Program-made: the position numbers and the translations under genes
Assembly: GCA_037389465.1 (NCBI GenBank)
Contig: JAZARR010000200.1
Coordinates: 1,719,001 to 1,783,000 of the forward strand
From: Baylisascaris procyonis
Lineage: Eukaryota; Nematoda; Chromadorea; Rhabditida; Ascarididae
Direction: 5' to 3'
DNA: 64,000 nt
Part shown: positions 1-39,230 of the stretch, one piece after another
Position numbering within the stretch: the first letter of the stretch is position 1
How the letters are laid out: each line of letters opens with the position of its first letter
Notes under the pieces: generated by a model
What the model was told of the DNA's origin: nothing
Database searches by the model: none
The model's input: the letters and a program-made list of their open reading frames with translations, nothing else

Positions 1-908
1 CTAGGCAATATGGAGTGTGAATTTTTGCTGAACTCTATGAAAGTTTATTTCCTATTGATTTTACTTGAATGAAGGCAGTGAGTGTCTTATTTTCCGAGAT
101 TCTTGAAGAAGGCCATCGTAATTAAGAGAGCCAACTGTGTTGTATATTTTTCATGGTTTTTTTCCTTTATTTGAACTTAGTTAGTGGAGCTTATGTGTAG
201 GCAAGTAAGCGTGCTTTGGAAAAAATATACCTGTCTAATGTCAATCTTCCGTCGTCTGCTTTCGTTGATTGTATGGTTCCTCTAATCATGGCCTTGCTCT
301 CAATCATTTCTTGCCGTCTACCTGCACAAATACTATATAATTTTCGTTTACGCGAATAGAGGTGTGCTTTATATAAGTGACTCAATTGGAGCGCTTTATG
401 CTGTTCGCTTGAACGGCTGAACATTTCTCTCTACTTCGATGCTTATAAGCAGCAAGCAGCGAATTGGAGCCAACGTCTTGATAATTGCTCTGGTGGATTT
501 GTTATAAGGAAAAATGCAGTGTTTACTAAAGAAATATTGCGCGAAAGGAATAAACATAATATTTGCCTTCGCATGCGCCAAAATTAACATATTCGTAATC
601 GGCTTATATCAATCGATATCGAATAGCTAAAGCCATGAGCATCCATCCAATTGCTCTATGCCCATAATTCTGCCAGTTGTACAATCAGTCATGACTTATT
701 TTATTTAGCCACAAAGTTTCAAAAAGGGTGTTTCTCACTTATTGTTGTCTCTATTTATAATCTATCACTCGCGTACCTACTGTTAATTTTTTATCATTTT
801 CGACAATCACTGGACTACTTTTTTTCTATTTTATGAGGTTTTGAAATAGTATTCATTCCACAAAATTTCAAAATATTTTCAAAAGTGCTTCGCAACTTTA
901 TACATTGC

Positions 909-965
<57 letters not shown>
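909..965. repeat. AT dinucleotide array
   Basis: (AT)n of about 57 bp with one G interruption near 925. Confidence 0.97.
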
Positions 966-968
<3 letters not shown>

Positions 969-1327
969 GCATTTTTTTGCAAACGATTCTCAGTTTGTTA
1001 ACGCATTTATAGCGCATAGCATATTTGCATTGGACGAATGAGTTTTATCTTCGCTGTGTAAATTACGGTAAGGAAATCGGTTGCGTTGGGTAATTGTCAT
1101 GGTTTTAGCGTTGCAGCACCCCGCTGCGTACTGTAGCAAGAGGAAAGACAGTGAATGGAATGCCTTATAAACAAAACATAAAAGCAAATGCCCGTCTTAG
1201 TGATCGAATCTGCAACTGATTTTTATTTTCGTAAGCAAACTTTCGGTGGGGCATTAGTACAGACGTTCGGTGGCATGAAAAGAAAAGCAAAAGAGCTTTT
1301 CGTTCATCTGTTCTATTTCAATAATTA

Positions 1328-1504
1328 TTATATGCGGTTGGTTTGTTGCTCCAGTGCATCAAAAGCGCGCATCATGCCATCTTCCCTGATGAGCATTCCC
1401 AAACAAAGGACAGAATTTGCGAATTCTTTGAATATGACGTAATTTTTTGTTTCATTTTTACCAGTGGCGAGAATTTCTTTCAAATTATCCAGTTTGTTAT
1501 TCAT
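1328..1504 (-). CDS. Hypothetical 58-aa minus-strand ORF with coding-like text
   Basis: ATG at 1504, stop at 1328. The translation is mixed and soluble-looking (for example NKLDNLKEILATGKNETKNY and EDGMMRAFDALEQQTNR) rather than the Phe/Ile/Tyr-rich text typical of random ORFs here. I recognise no family. It may be a single exon of a larger gene or a relic; no splice partner was identified. Confidence 0.25.
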   Translation of the reverse strand: MNNKLDNLKEILATGKNETKNYVIFKEFANSVLCLGMLIREDGMMRAFDALEQQTNRI

Positions 1505-3429
1505 ATTCAACACTTTTGAATGTTTATTGTAAAAACATATAGCAAGCGATGAGATTCACTTTTCCCTTACAAATTTTTCCGTATTCACTAACACAAATAT
1601 TATGTATGGAAGTTAGTAGTAGGAATTTCTTACTTTTATGGAAGGTCGTTTATCATATACAGGAGAGGTGGAGAGAGAGGGAGTAGAGAATTCGTAAAGA
1701 GGAGCGGGATGAAAGGACAGATAGAAGAATGTAGTCTATACGTCGGAACATAGTAACCTTAACATCGGCTAATTTTATCGACAAATCTGCATATTCCATC
1801 CATTATTTTCAAATGCTTCTAAAATACCTATAAAATTCTTTTCTTCTAACTTTTTAAAATCTTTTTCATTTTCAAAAATTTTCTAATTTTTGTAAAATTT
1901 CAATTCAAAATTGATCTCTCAGCTAATATTTAAGAACTGAAACTTTGCCCCAAACATTTTCTCTAAACTAAATGATTAGTCATCCGATTCAATACTGCAA
2001 TATTGGTTGTTGAATCATACATGCAGACGTTGATTGAATTTATACGAGCAAGTTGATTTAACGTTTCGCAACGATCTCTCGATTCGCCTTCAAATACGAT
2101 GAGCCCTCGTCATTGGTATGGATCGAGGACAAGCTTAATGCTGCATTCTAGCTTAGCAAATGCTGTGTGTCTCTCCCTCTTTCACACACCCTACGCATGT
2201 ATGCAATAAAGCATCGTCGTGTCTCATTGAGAGAAAAGAGTGCCCTCATTTATTGACTGCATGACAAGCTGATTATAAATGGCTCCGAGTGCTACCCTCC
2301 GGTTGGCATCTCATCCGTTGTTTGCATAAATTGCTCGAAATTTTGCAAACTTTGCTACATATAACAACATTTTATCATTCCATCATTTTCGAGCTTTCCG
2401 TTCGTTTAGGGAATTTCCACTTATTGCTCGCTTTCGTTTTGGATTTCAATTCATTTTGGCTCGGATCGCAATTTTAGTGATTTTTTACGGGTTTTTGTTG
2501 TGGGATGTGCACTATAACGTTATTATATCAGCACACGTGTCTTTTTTGCTCTGGTGGCTGTTCATTTCAACTCGTTAAACATAAATAATATGGTGGTGGA
2601 ATTTGTTGAGATTAGTTTATTGTTTGGAAGAATTCTTCAAACTCATTTCCATTCTATAAATTATTATTGATTGCGCTCCGTGAATATACATTGAGAGCTG
2701 AGAAAATGGTATATTTGAAATTGTTGCTCAGTTGTATAGAATAAGCTAAAAAAAACTAGTTTTTTAATTGATGATTTCACACCTGTAATGTTTCTTTTGA
2801 GGAAATATTTGGATGAAAATTTCATACTTTCTCAAACGATTGTCAATTTGTAATATTTGTATAACAAATGAATTTATTTCTTCACGTGAGAGTAAGGAAT
2901 TTGGAGCATATTATATTATTTCTATGAGGTCATTCAGGAATTTTTTCAATTTCACATAGCTTTTATTATATTATTGAATATTCGAGCAGAAATGAAACTG
3001 AAATTTAAATTTGTGAGTTCATTCAAAAAAAATTGCTGAAAAATAAGCGTTTTTATACAAGAAGTAATTTTTTTTCTTTGATTTCATTAATACAACTTCA
3101 GTTAGTCAAAGCAGCCAACAATAAAATTTCAAAAGTCTCAATTTATAACTGTCATATAAATCCCCACTCATGGCTTGCAATTGCCGAATTGGATGACAAG
3201 GAAGAAGGAATTCCTTCGTGCCTCATTCTCTTGGTTATTTGACTATAACCTTGATATTCACTTGCACTATTCATTGACAAGGAATTATATAGAATTACAT
3301 TTATGTTTTATAGAAGTTCCGCCTTTACTTTTCTTCTATGATTCGCTTCTTATTGCCTACTCTTTACTGCTTTGCAATCAAATCATATATAACATATAGT
3401 CGTTTGCAAAACAATATGTTGCAATAGTT

Positions 3430-3454
3430 TTTTTGGCCTAAGATTGGCCAAAAA
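3430..3454. repeat. Short inverted repeat
   Basis: TTTTTGGCC (3430-3438) and GGCCAAAAA (3446-3454), a 9-bp perfect stem with 7-nt loop. Minor structure in intergenic DNA; may be chance. Confidence 0.6.
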
Positions 3455-4273
3455 CCTTAATATTTACTGATTTCATGATTTGTTTACTTATTATTGCATC
3501 TTTTTGATGTGACCATTAGTTTGTTGTGTATAAAAACTTATGCAAATTTTGATGCTAGTTTTGCATGTCGGAAAATGACTACGAAGGGAGCTTGCATAAA
3601 TGCCGAATGCAATTCTATGCAATTTGCATATGTATCTCTCAAATATGAACTTATCTATTAAAAAAAGCACTAAAAGCATTTCCATTTTTTCAACAGTTCT
3701 AAACCTTTTTTGTTTCTTTGAGCATAGTTGATCATAAGGTGCTACTTCGCTTGTTTATAAAAGAATCATTGTACTTGGAATTTCTTTTTCATATTATTGA
3801 AATAATTCCGAAAACAATTTTTACAACTGAAATCAATTTTCGTTGCGTTTTGAGGCCTCATAATTAAAAAAAAAAAATGATATGCAAATACTGTAGCGTT
3901 CAAACTCGAATTTCTATCTTAGCTAGACTACAAAAAGAGCAAATTTACGGCCAGATTTTTTTTTTCAGTTTTCAATTTACTCTTTTTTCCCATCAAAATA
4001 GAAAAAATCTCTAAGCGATATATGAGTTCGGTTGTTATTCCTCCAAATCATTGCTTTGGATGCAAATGTTTTCGTAGTGTAATGGCATTCTTTTTCGAGC
4101 ACGCAAGCATCTCAATCAGTGCACGCACACCCGATGACGATCTTCTTGCTATGTGTTGTAGTTGAAATTCACATCGCATGATTTGCTCTCACATGAACCA
4201 AACCAAGTCATGCAATTCCCATTTCTTGAATAAATTATTCAACAAATGAAACCTGAGGTTTTTTGTTTTTTAA

Positions 4274-4322
4274 CTCCTCTATCATCGCTCTTCAAGATTT
4301 TCGAAGAGCGATGATAGAGGAG
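4274..4322. repeat. Perfect 20-bp inverted repeat (hairpin)
   Basis: Left arm 4274-4293 and right arm 4303-4322 are exact reverse complements with a 9-nt loop. The arms are of mixed composition (each includes ATCATCGCTC or its complement), so this is not an AT artefact. Function unknown. Confidence 0.9.
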
Positions 4323-5628
4323 GTAATATTCGTAGTTTCACAGTAGAGTAATTAATTGAGAAACTTTACTCTGCAAATGTTGCATTTATTGCAAAAATAT
4401 ATGATGGCTATTCCACTCTGCTCATAGAAACGTAAAAACGAGTTGTCGTCATCACTAATTCCATTGGCAAAGTTTGCCTTTTTTGGGAAATTTCTGAAGT
4501 GAATGATGCAGTGAAACATTTAATCCAAAATCATCTTCGAACTTGGTTCTTCTTCATGTCGTATTTTTTTTTGAAATTATGGTAACGTTGTTTCCGAACT
4601 AAACTACTGTAAAACTTTCAATACAAGCCCCTTCATTACTATCCCATCCGTTTTCTTCTTCTGTGTCCTACACTCTTTTTAGACTTTATAAATACAAGCT
4701 TCAATAGTATTTTTAAGTTGCATTTCCAATGATATTTCGTAGCGAAATCGACTTTGCAAGAGTGTGTAATCGATGCGGCTCCACTCTGGGGAAAGATTAT
4801 TTCGATGCTTTTCTTGATGAAATTCGTTTCGTATTGCACAAATTGTGAAGCTATGCCAAGCAATACGCACACTACCACTAATTAAGCTGAACCACTATTG
4901 CACAACATGACATATTCCTATTTATATATAGCAGTGATACGTTGCCATTACTTCACTCTTTAGTTACTCAAACATTTCTCTATCTATCATATGCAATACT
5001 TGTGCAATATTGCAATTAGATACTTTCTATATGTGACATTGCAAATCACCATGTATATGTGTGATTGTGGGGGTAAGCGCGCATGTATTTCTAAATTTGT
5101 CTGCATGTCGATCACTTCGACATGCGAGTCAGCAAAATTGCAATGGTGAATTTGCAACACACTGATTTGTTTACTTTGTTTTTATGTTTGATCATCATTC
5201 TATTCTAATTGTCTGGTTATTAATCACCACTAATTTTTCATCCCACTGGGTCAATCCTCTCAGCTTCTTCACTGTTTAAATTATAAATGCTTAAAGCAGT
5301 GGTAATAATATTGTCAATCTTCCTCTCTAATCACTTATCTATGATATCATTAAAATTTATTTTTATAGGATGTGGTGGGATTGGGATGCTGGAGTCATTG
5401 AACATCACTAATCTATCAAAGAAGAGCTAAATAATAAAATGACAATAGAATTAAATTGATAACTGCATAGGTATAACAACAATCTTGGTCGCCTGGTTGA
5501 GTTATTTAGGTCTAAAATTAAGCTGGAGTTTAGGCTCAAGCTCATGCTTAAGTGTTTGCTAAATATCGCATAATATCAGTTAAGAGATGATTTTGATACA
5601 TTGTGTGAGCGTTTTCGATTTTTTGCAG

Positions 5629-31097
<25,469 letters not shown>

Positions 31098-31263
31098 TTG
31101 CCTCTTTATTGAAATTGACCGCCTCTTTAAAGGTTGCGGGTGTGATGCACGTCTTCTTGCTTTCAAAAAAAAAAGAAAAAAAACATCATTTGATCTCATT
31201 TGTCTATTTCCCACATTGAAAAAAGTTCGCCTGCAAAAATCGAAAGAAAAAATTTATTTTTGC

Positions 31264-31269
<6 letters not shown>

Positions 31270-31345
<76 letters not shown>
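31270..31345. repeat. AT dinucleotide array
   Basis: About 75 bp of TA repeats shortly after the ROR stop codon, probably within the 3' UTR of the long transcript if the 32120 poly(A) signal is used. Confidence 0.98.
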
Positions 31346-31349
<4 letters not shown>

Positions 31350-32119
31350 GAAAATTGTGGAAATTGAAAATTATGTTGAATCGAATAAGCGGAAAAGAGT
31401 TTTTGATGATCGACGCATTTAGTTGTTGGATTTTTCCCCATGATTTCTACACACTCTCCTCCTTTTCTCTTCATGTTCCTCCCCTCCCCTTTCCAATGTT
31501 CCTTTCCCCTTATGTGAAGGCGATCTGTGTTTGTTCTCATTCATTCAGGAACACTAGTAGTTTTTTAATAATATACTAGTTTTTCCAGTTCTAAAGGGAC
31601 CAGTTGAAAATTTTTTCTGCTACAAATCTTTGAGGAATATTTGAAAATTTCCTCTCTTATGCTCCGTCGGTGACAATGAGACCAAAACTATATAGGAATG
31701 TGATGCCTTCTTAAAGGGCAGTAGTACATGGAGAATTGGAAATTTACCTTTGTATAATTACTATTATGGGAAATTTTTTTTTCAAATTCCAAAGTTTCCA
31801 CGAGATGTATTGCTAATTTGTTTTGCGAATGTTATTTTGTGGTTAGAGGTGCATTTTGTGATGATTAAACTCAGCTGAAAGTTTGAGCGATGATCAAACT
31901 TGAAAGTCCACAGTGATCTACATAAAAAGTAATAGATCAGCATTCTTCTGTTTTTCCTTTCCTCTCCCATTTCTCCCACCCCTCCCATTACATAAATCAT
32001 TTTCTGCACACTTTTATTCTTCTCCATCCAATCAAAAAAGTTCTTCGCACTAAAATATTTGAAAAATTCATTTCTTCATTGCAAATCACCTTTGTATCTT
32101 ATTGTGTGATTTATCGCTG

Positions 32120-32125
32120 AAATAA
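32120..32125 (+). promoter_or_regulatory. cam-1: Candidate polyadenylation signal of full-length ROR
   Basis: AATAAA in TGAAATAAACTCC, about 1 kb after the TAG of exon 18; another AATAAA is at 32330. The first kilobase after the stop contains a long AT array but I saw no earlier canonical hexamer. Confidence 0.35.
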
Positions 32126-33470
32126 ACTCCAATTGCGTCTTCCAGGGCATCGATGTGCAAACTTACCTCGTTAATGTAAACTGAGCTTATCACCAAATTT
32201 ATCATTTATCATTTCATTTCATTTTTTTTTGCTGTTTTATATCTGCAATTCATTTTCTATTGTTTTGTCGTATTATTTATATTGTTTATTTTTTATGCAT
32301 TTTATATTTGAAAGAATTTCCTTTCTTCAAATAAATTGTTGTTGTGAAGCTGCTAATTAAAATGAATGCAGGGTTTCTTTTAAATATTCACGCATAGATA
32401 TTTGTGTTCCAATTGTTGTGTATATTTATAGCATGTTCCTTGTTTGTTTTTTTTTCTATGTCGTATTTTTTCAACACTAAAAAATGAATAAATCCGATAT
32501 AATCTTTTATTCGAAAATCAGGTTTATTTTCCCTGAAATCTTTCATAATTATAGAAAAAAACCTTTGCAAATTTTTGCGAGTTTTTTCCGATATAATCAC
32601 CGCAAACGATAATATGTTTGGAAAAATGTTTGTTGCGTTGAATTTCAATTCAGTATGAATTTCAGTTCAATATGTTTACCACATATATACGTCTAAACGT
32701 TTTTTTTTAAAGTGACGTATAAGTAAGGATACTGCAAACTGGTGTTAAATTTAGCTTTCAATATAAAATGCTTAAAAAAATGGCCGAAAATTTGCCCCAA
32801 ATTTTGCACAAACTGTAAAAAATTTCCGCAAAATAAAGTCATGTTTGATAACAATATTCACACATTAGTGAGTGATATTTTACATATTCATCCTATGAGA
32901 TAAAATCTGTTAATGAAATCGAACACGAATAGCGCTCGAATTACCTCATTTCGACACCAATTTTGCGCAGATATCCAAATTTCTACCGTATTCTCTTGAC
33001 ATTGTCTACGGTATATGCATTTCTTCGAAGGGGCTACGGTTTTTTTCGCCTAGATTGAATGCATACAAGAGAAGACGTCAAAGATAATTTTTAATTTCCA
33101 TCTTAGTGGTCGCGTTTTAAAAAATTCCTTTTTTTGGATTGGCAGCCCGCCAGTTGTTATCTCAGGTTTAATCAAATCCGTTCAGTTTTTTTTTTCGAAG
33201 TGATTGTGGAAACCAAACTGCACACACACTGCATACTACAGATCACTACTCATTGTATGTTGTTCCTCTCTTCACTGTATTTTTCCATCTATAATAAACA
33301 GTTAAATATTCGTCGTCGATTTTGCTACGACCTTCAAAGCCTGGAGATCGAATTGCCAAATCACGCGTATAAGATTTTCACAGGTGATCCTGAGTTTTAG
33401 GGCTTCACCAGATGAGCTTTTCCTAAACTCGGAACTTGAAATGGAGACGGAAATGTGAAAAACTACTAGG

Positions 33471-33925
33471 CTTGCTAGACAAGTCAGCTGTAGATCAAGG
33501 AGGAATATTGCGCCGTGCAAAGCATGTCAAAGAAGGTCAAGAGCGTATAGGCAGATCAAACAACTACCCTTCATATGTCGTGAGGCTGACCTGAGGCGTA
33601 TCGAGAGGGCATAAAATAGTAGATGTGCTTCCAAACTGCTCTGAAGGCCAAGTGTTCCCCGAGGCTGGCCGCTGAAGTGCGCGAGGTGATCGGCGGTAGT
33701 ATGGAATTCGACAGAGGGATCGTGGCGGCGATCGAAGCCATCCCTATGAACGATTCGCCTTTGTTTATCACCTAATTGTATAAGTGTCGCAAAATGTTCA
33801 GCCTTTTACGTGTGTCATCTCGCAATTTACTCGACCGCAGCTCAACAGAAAATGCAGATCCTCAAGGAGACCTGGACGACTGGACGAGCCAAGGAGAGCT
33901 GACCATTACACCGGAAAATCTTTGA
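33471..33925 (+). pseudogene. Degenerate coding relic, GC-richer than surroundings
   Basis: From ATG 33623 one frame runs 100 codons to TGA 33923, broken once by TAA at 33773. Text before the break includes RLAAEVREVIGGSMEFDRG and after it RNLLDRSSTENADPQGDLDD. A second open frame (33471 on) reads basic, Cys-containing text (NIAPCKACQRRSRAYR) in another phase. Codon choice is much GC-richer than the flanks. It looks like a decayed gene or mobile element; family not recognised. Confidence 0.4.
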
Positions 33926-34085
33926 AAAAGTGGAATTGCTAGGCTGCGAGCTAGTTTGAAATGCTCGAATTGAGTAAAATTTAAGCAACAGAGATCGGGC
34001 AGTACGGGCCAAGCAGTATAGTTTTTCATGTTGATAAAAAAAAAATAAAAAATTGTCTTTCGAAAATTTTACTTCAACACAATGA

Positions 34086-34511
34086 GTGAAGAAGGAATTG
34101 TTGAGTTTTGCTTATGCTCAATTAATCCCAAACATCACTATTACTGCAATCGATTGTACCAAAAAAGATTTACTCGACTGGCCGTTACCAACAGATGCAA
34201 GTTATTATTTTGGACTGCAAATGCACTTCACTTTAATATATTGGCTACAATTTGTTCTTAAGCTCAAGTTTCTGCTAATTGAGTTCACAGCCTCGCTGCA
34301 TACGGCAGTATTTATCCCACATTTTTTTTTTCTAGCGGCCCAGCTTAGAATTTCACACCGATTTTTGCAGCTTCGGAGGAAACTGCATGAACTAACGAAG
34401 ATGTTCATGGTTATGTGTCCGATCTATGAGAGAGCATTTTGTAATGTGACGTTTTATGATGTGATAACAAATCGGCGATCTAAATCATTCACCGCAAACT
34501 TGGTTAACTGA
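34086..34511 (+). CDS. Unrecognised 141-codon open frame
   Basis: Open frame starting at GTG (34086; no upstream ATG in frame) and ending TGA at 34509. It has hydrophobic stretches and a basic segment (RFLQLRRKLHELTK). Overlapping frames are also fairly open, and no family is recognised. Could be part of the adjacent relic or simply chance. Confidence 0.15.
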   Translation: MKKELLSFAYAQLIPNITITAIDCTKKDLLDWPLPTDASYYFGLQMHFTLIYWLQFVLKLKFLLIEFTASLHTAVFIPHFFFLAAQLRISHRFLQLRRKLHELTKMFMVMCPIYERAFCNVTFYDVITNRRSKSFTANLVN

Positions 34512-37500
34512 ACTTCTTTAAAAGATCGAAGTGCTTTTAGAAACGATCAAAATAACTGAGTGGCGACGTACATTTCTCAGAAACCAACATCACATTTAGT
34601 GAGTAATGATATGTCTGCATCATACATTCATCATCTAATGGTTTTTTTTTTCTCATTCTAAATGGCAAACGATACGTATTCCATGACAACGCAACCGTCC
34701 TCACCCGCTAGCGTTGGCTAATCACGTAGGTGAATTCTAAAACGTTCATCAATACAGCTTGCGAAGTGGCACAAATCGACACTATTGCGATCATTTCGTC
34801 TTATAACAGAATTTCGTTTATACGCTCATAATTGTTTAGGAAAAAAAAACATACTTCGATTGTCATCGATATATCATTTAGTGAAAAGCGTTTGCCAAAA
34901 AAAAGTACTTCTCAATGATTTATGAATCTTCGATGAACGGATAAATTGCACAGCGAATGCTGAATTATTTAATAAACCATTTTTGAAATATTATGGATAA
35001 ATTTTTTGTCATGAGAATGTGAGAAATATAAAGATATGATCAAATTGTAAAGTATTACATCATATCTATGATCTATTTTTGACACGATGTCATAATACTT
35101 TATAGATAGAATTAGCATACCAGTCAGTCATTGTCTAGTCGAGAGAATCATGTATCTAAACAATTATGGCACTATCTACACATTAACGATTTAGTCTCTA
35201 TTACTTCTTCGATATTTTAATTGCATCGAATCGTCGGCTTCTGCAGTGGCTACAGATGTGATTCGGAGCGATGTGAGACCTCGTCGCTGCTCCTCTTTCG
35301 TTTTTCTTGTATCTCTTGCATCGATCCCACCGTCCAACCCCTTTCCTAGCCAATTGCAGATTCATTCTTTCTTTGATATTTTCACATCTTGTTTCATCGG
35401 TTTCTTCGCTTATGCGGCTCATTGCTTCTTATATGGGAAAATATTTCTCCCTACGGCACTATGTTGAAGGAGGTTTTTTTAATAGCAACTTGCCAGCAAT
35501 TCCTTTATTCATGATGGAGAGGAATTGCTCCGAGTTATGCATATGTGAGTGGCTTATACCTACTTTAGCAGTCGTTTTTTTTTTTAAATTTTTGAACGTA
35601 TTCAAAGCAGCAGTTGAAATTCACCTATCATTATTTTCTCGCTTTCATTTCTTTCTTTTTTCTTCTGTTTATACTGCGAATTCGTTTCATCGAAGGAAGC
35701 GGAACGAAGCTGAAGCCCGATAGGCTAACAATGAGATGCTTCATTCAGTCAGTCGTGGGTATGCTTTCTCTCATCTCCTCTTCTCTTCCCTCCGTCTATA
35801 TTGTATAACTCGATAAATTTTGAGTTTCCAGGAAGGACTTTTCATGAGCGTATACGCTTTTTTAATTTTATTTAATGATATATGTGAATACTGCGTTGCT
35901 CATAAAACGATGCGAAGTCTATATCACTGCTAAGGTCATCATGTCTATGCAAATAATCCATAATAACAAAATTTGAATATTTTTAGCTATAAAATCTCAT
36001 CTACCTATACATTGTCTTGTTTATATTCCATATTGTTACATGCTATCGCAGTTTTACTCTTCGATTTTGACGGATTTTAGTAACTAGAGCATTTTCGTAT
36101 TCATGAAGCCTCAGATATGCATCTTGGAATTTCTCTATTACTATTCTATTTCAATGGTGCTTTCAGTTTTAAATGATTTTATTAATTAATAGAATGAATT
36201 TTTATTTATTTGAGAGCAGAGAATTTTTAATCGAAAGAGTTGTTTATTTTCGTCATTGCAACGTTACAAATTGCAATTAGTATACTCATCTTAACGATTA
36301 CAAAACTGCAAAATTATGCAATTTCTCAAAATTCAATATGGAATTTCCTTTTTAAAGGTAATCACTTAAGCATTGCCGCCTATTCACTTAATAGTTGGAA
36401 AATTCTCGATGACTTAGGCAGAACAATGCGATGTCATGCGACAAAGTGCAGGAAATGCATAATCAATAGAGTTATTAAGTGAAATATAAAAGCGATGCAA
36501 TATTTCTCTCCTATTCGAGTAAAGCTTCAAGTCTCATCTAACGAATGAAACGAAGAAATGCATCTTTTTTTTCGATCAAAATTCAAAAAATTTGAAAAAA
36601 TTTTTTAAAGAATTTTCTACATAATTTTATTCAAAAATCTCAAAAATTTTTTTCCCATTTTTCTTTTAAAGTTTCTTTTGTGATTCACTAGGTTTTATTT
36701 TCATAGTTTAAAGCGCAAAATGTTTGTGAAAAGAATTTTCAAATTTTGATGGGGATTTTTGAAAAAAATTGTAATGAAATATTTTTTCGGCCTAAGCTTA
36801 CATTTTCGGTGTTTTTTGATTGATTCCAAGCGTCAACTTGCTTCCGATTTCAAGTGTATAAACTGGATAACATATTCGAACAAGCAGAAAATTGTGGCTT
36901 CAAGGCGATGAAATGAAAAACATGAAAACTTTCATCATTTCAATCTTTGCCTGAAATTTCCATCAGTAATTCTTTAAATTTTCACCTCTATAATCGTCAT
37001 ATTGTTTAATATAATAAAATGAATCACTTTTGCTTTTATTTCACTTCTCTCATATTCTTCATTTTTGATCTTATTAATGCTTACTTGATTTTTTATTAAT
37101 TATTTACTAATCATATAATTCTCTCTTTTATTCTGTTACTTTGAGCGTTGAATACAAAAGTATGTTTTTGAATTCTGATATTTTATAAATTGTGATTTCA
37201 TTTATTGAATATTTTCCTCACTAAAGAAACTTTTTTTTCCCGACAAAAGGTGATTATTAAAGGTGTTTAATTGAAGACATAAAAATCATCGATTATTTTC
37301 CTTTGCTAGTCTCCTTTTACTTTACCACTCTTCTGCCTAATCTTTTCATGATTATCAGAGTGAAATTGCGATGAAATGAAAATAACTGAAAAATTCGCAT
37401 TCGCGAAAAGTTTGATGGTTTTTTTCTTGTAAATTTTCAACGTTATTTGCTCATTCGAACATACTTCCGTCAAATGCTAAACTCTAGATTACTTTAATCT

Positions 37501-39038
37501 ATGCCATAGTGCTTCTATATTATGGACATTTAAAAAATCGTTGGCTAAATAAATTGATTCACTTGGCATTCTTCTATGTTTCTTCTAGGCTTTTGCGAAA
37601 TTAATTCACGAAAATGCTAATTGTAATACTTATTTGTGAGAATCTTTTTACATCTCTCTGCAGTATCATTTCTGATGCAATTATAGCTGAAGTGACGAAA
37701 TTTTTGCAGTGTTCTAATATTTTTGATTATATCGTCAGTCCAACTTTAGACGCATCTTTGAATTTTCTTCGTCTCCCTCCGTCTTAGATAAGCCATCATT
37801 ATGCGGCCTCCTCAGCAAAAAATTTCCGCTATGCAACAGATTAGTGTAAAGAATCTTTAAAAAAATGTTTAAATCTGTGTTGTTAGCTAATCTCTTCGAG
37901 CAACTTCTAACTTTTACTTGAAATCATATCGAAGCGCTTTCTAAAGCTTTTTTTTGAAGCCATTATTCGTAGCCGCATTCAATTCAATATCTCTTCTTCA
38001 AAAATATGCAGAAAGTTATCGATTCCTTATCATTTTCATTTCCGATCAAACTTATTTGATTTCGTACTTAAATCGACAACTAACAGAATACATCGATATT
38101 ACGAGTGGGATAATGAACACTTAAAAATGTACTAACAATGTTTGATTTGTTCCTCGGTGAGCTTATCTCGTGATATTCAGGTGAATTTCGTTAATTAGTT
38201 GTTGGTGCATTAAATGCAACGATTGCGCACATAGTTGTTCTCGAATGAAGCTAATAGGTTCAATGCGAACGACAATGGAGAGGTAATTGTAATTGATTAA
38301 GCAGTGAGGAATTAAAGGTTATAATTTCAATTTTGAGTGATAAAAAAAATTTTTTTTGTGTATTAAAATAAGACGAGCAATGAAATAGTGATGAAATCAT
38401 TTGCAATAAGGAAGAGAAAAAATACAATTTTACAAAAAAAAAACTTTAGCGCTTATAAAAGCTTTCATCGAATAATCATAAGCAATATCGATGTGTTTCA
38501 AATACTGCCACAATAGACGTTTCGAAGTATGCGATAATGAAGTCAGTGCTCGTCTATTGTATTGTTTTTGAGTTGCTTAATCCAACATGAAACGCAAGAT
38601 TATACAATTAAGAAAAATACATGAGTTTAATTAATCGACTGAAGGCACTAAGTGGCAACGGAAGCTTGGTTGAAACCGAGTACTTTTCAAAGCTACCGTT
38701 CAACCACTGATCGAATGCATCCAGATAAGAACCAAATTCTGTTTGGAATCTAAGAACCGATGAAGTGATAATTTTCGACTGGTAAAATGTATTGAAATTT
38801 CGAACTTCGACCGAAGTTCCGTTGGAAGATATTGGTCACAAGGATAGCACGGAATCTTATTTGATCAATATAGTTACACTTCATATAATTTTATATCAAT
38901 AAAAATGTCAGATGACAATTAATTGCGAACAACTATTGCAACTGAAATTAAAATTTAAAAAAAAATAAAACCGTTAGCTGAACTCATAGATCACTTATGT
39001 GCGTAACAAAGGAGGGAACAACTTTTGCTTCGGTTTGC

Positions 39039-39230
39039 CTATAACGAGGAACAGGCAAACAGCCAACAAAGAAACCAATCTTTGTGCGAACGCTTCTTCG
39101 ACCGTTTAATATCGCTTAGTTTAGTCTTGTAAATGAGCTCTTCCAAGGGTTTAATCTTGCCAGTGATTGAAGCCTTACATGAGCTTCTCAGTGCTAACAA
39201 CTTTTCACGGTCCTCAATACGGCAACGCAT
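39039..39230 (-). CDS. Hypothetical 63-aa minus-strand ORF
   Basis: ATG at 39230, TAG at 39039. Charged, helical text (RIEDREKLLALRSSCKAS, KIKPLEELIYKTKLSDIK) with balanced codon use, unlike the AT-driven ORFs around it. It loosely recalls N-terminal coiled segments of retroelement Gag-like proteins, but that is only an impression. Confidence 0.22.
   Translation of the reverse strand: MRCRIEDREKLLALRSSCKASITGKIKPLEELIYKTKLSDIKRSKKRSHKDWFLCWLFACSSL

Larger units (their letters stand above)
1..5628. other. No confident gene; upstream of first recognised ROR exon
   Basis: AT-rich sequence with an AT array (909-965), a purine-rich stretch near 1660-1735, a perfect hairpin at 4274-4322, a short inverted repeat at 3430-3454 and one coding-like minus-strand ORF at 1328-1504. 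A ROR signal-peptide exon ending in phase 2 might be here or further upstream; I could not identify one. Confidence 0.6.
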
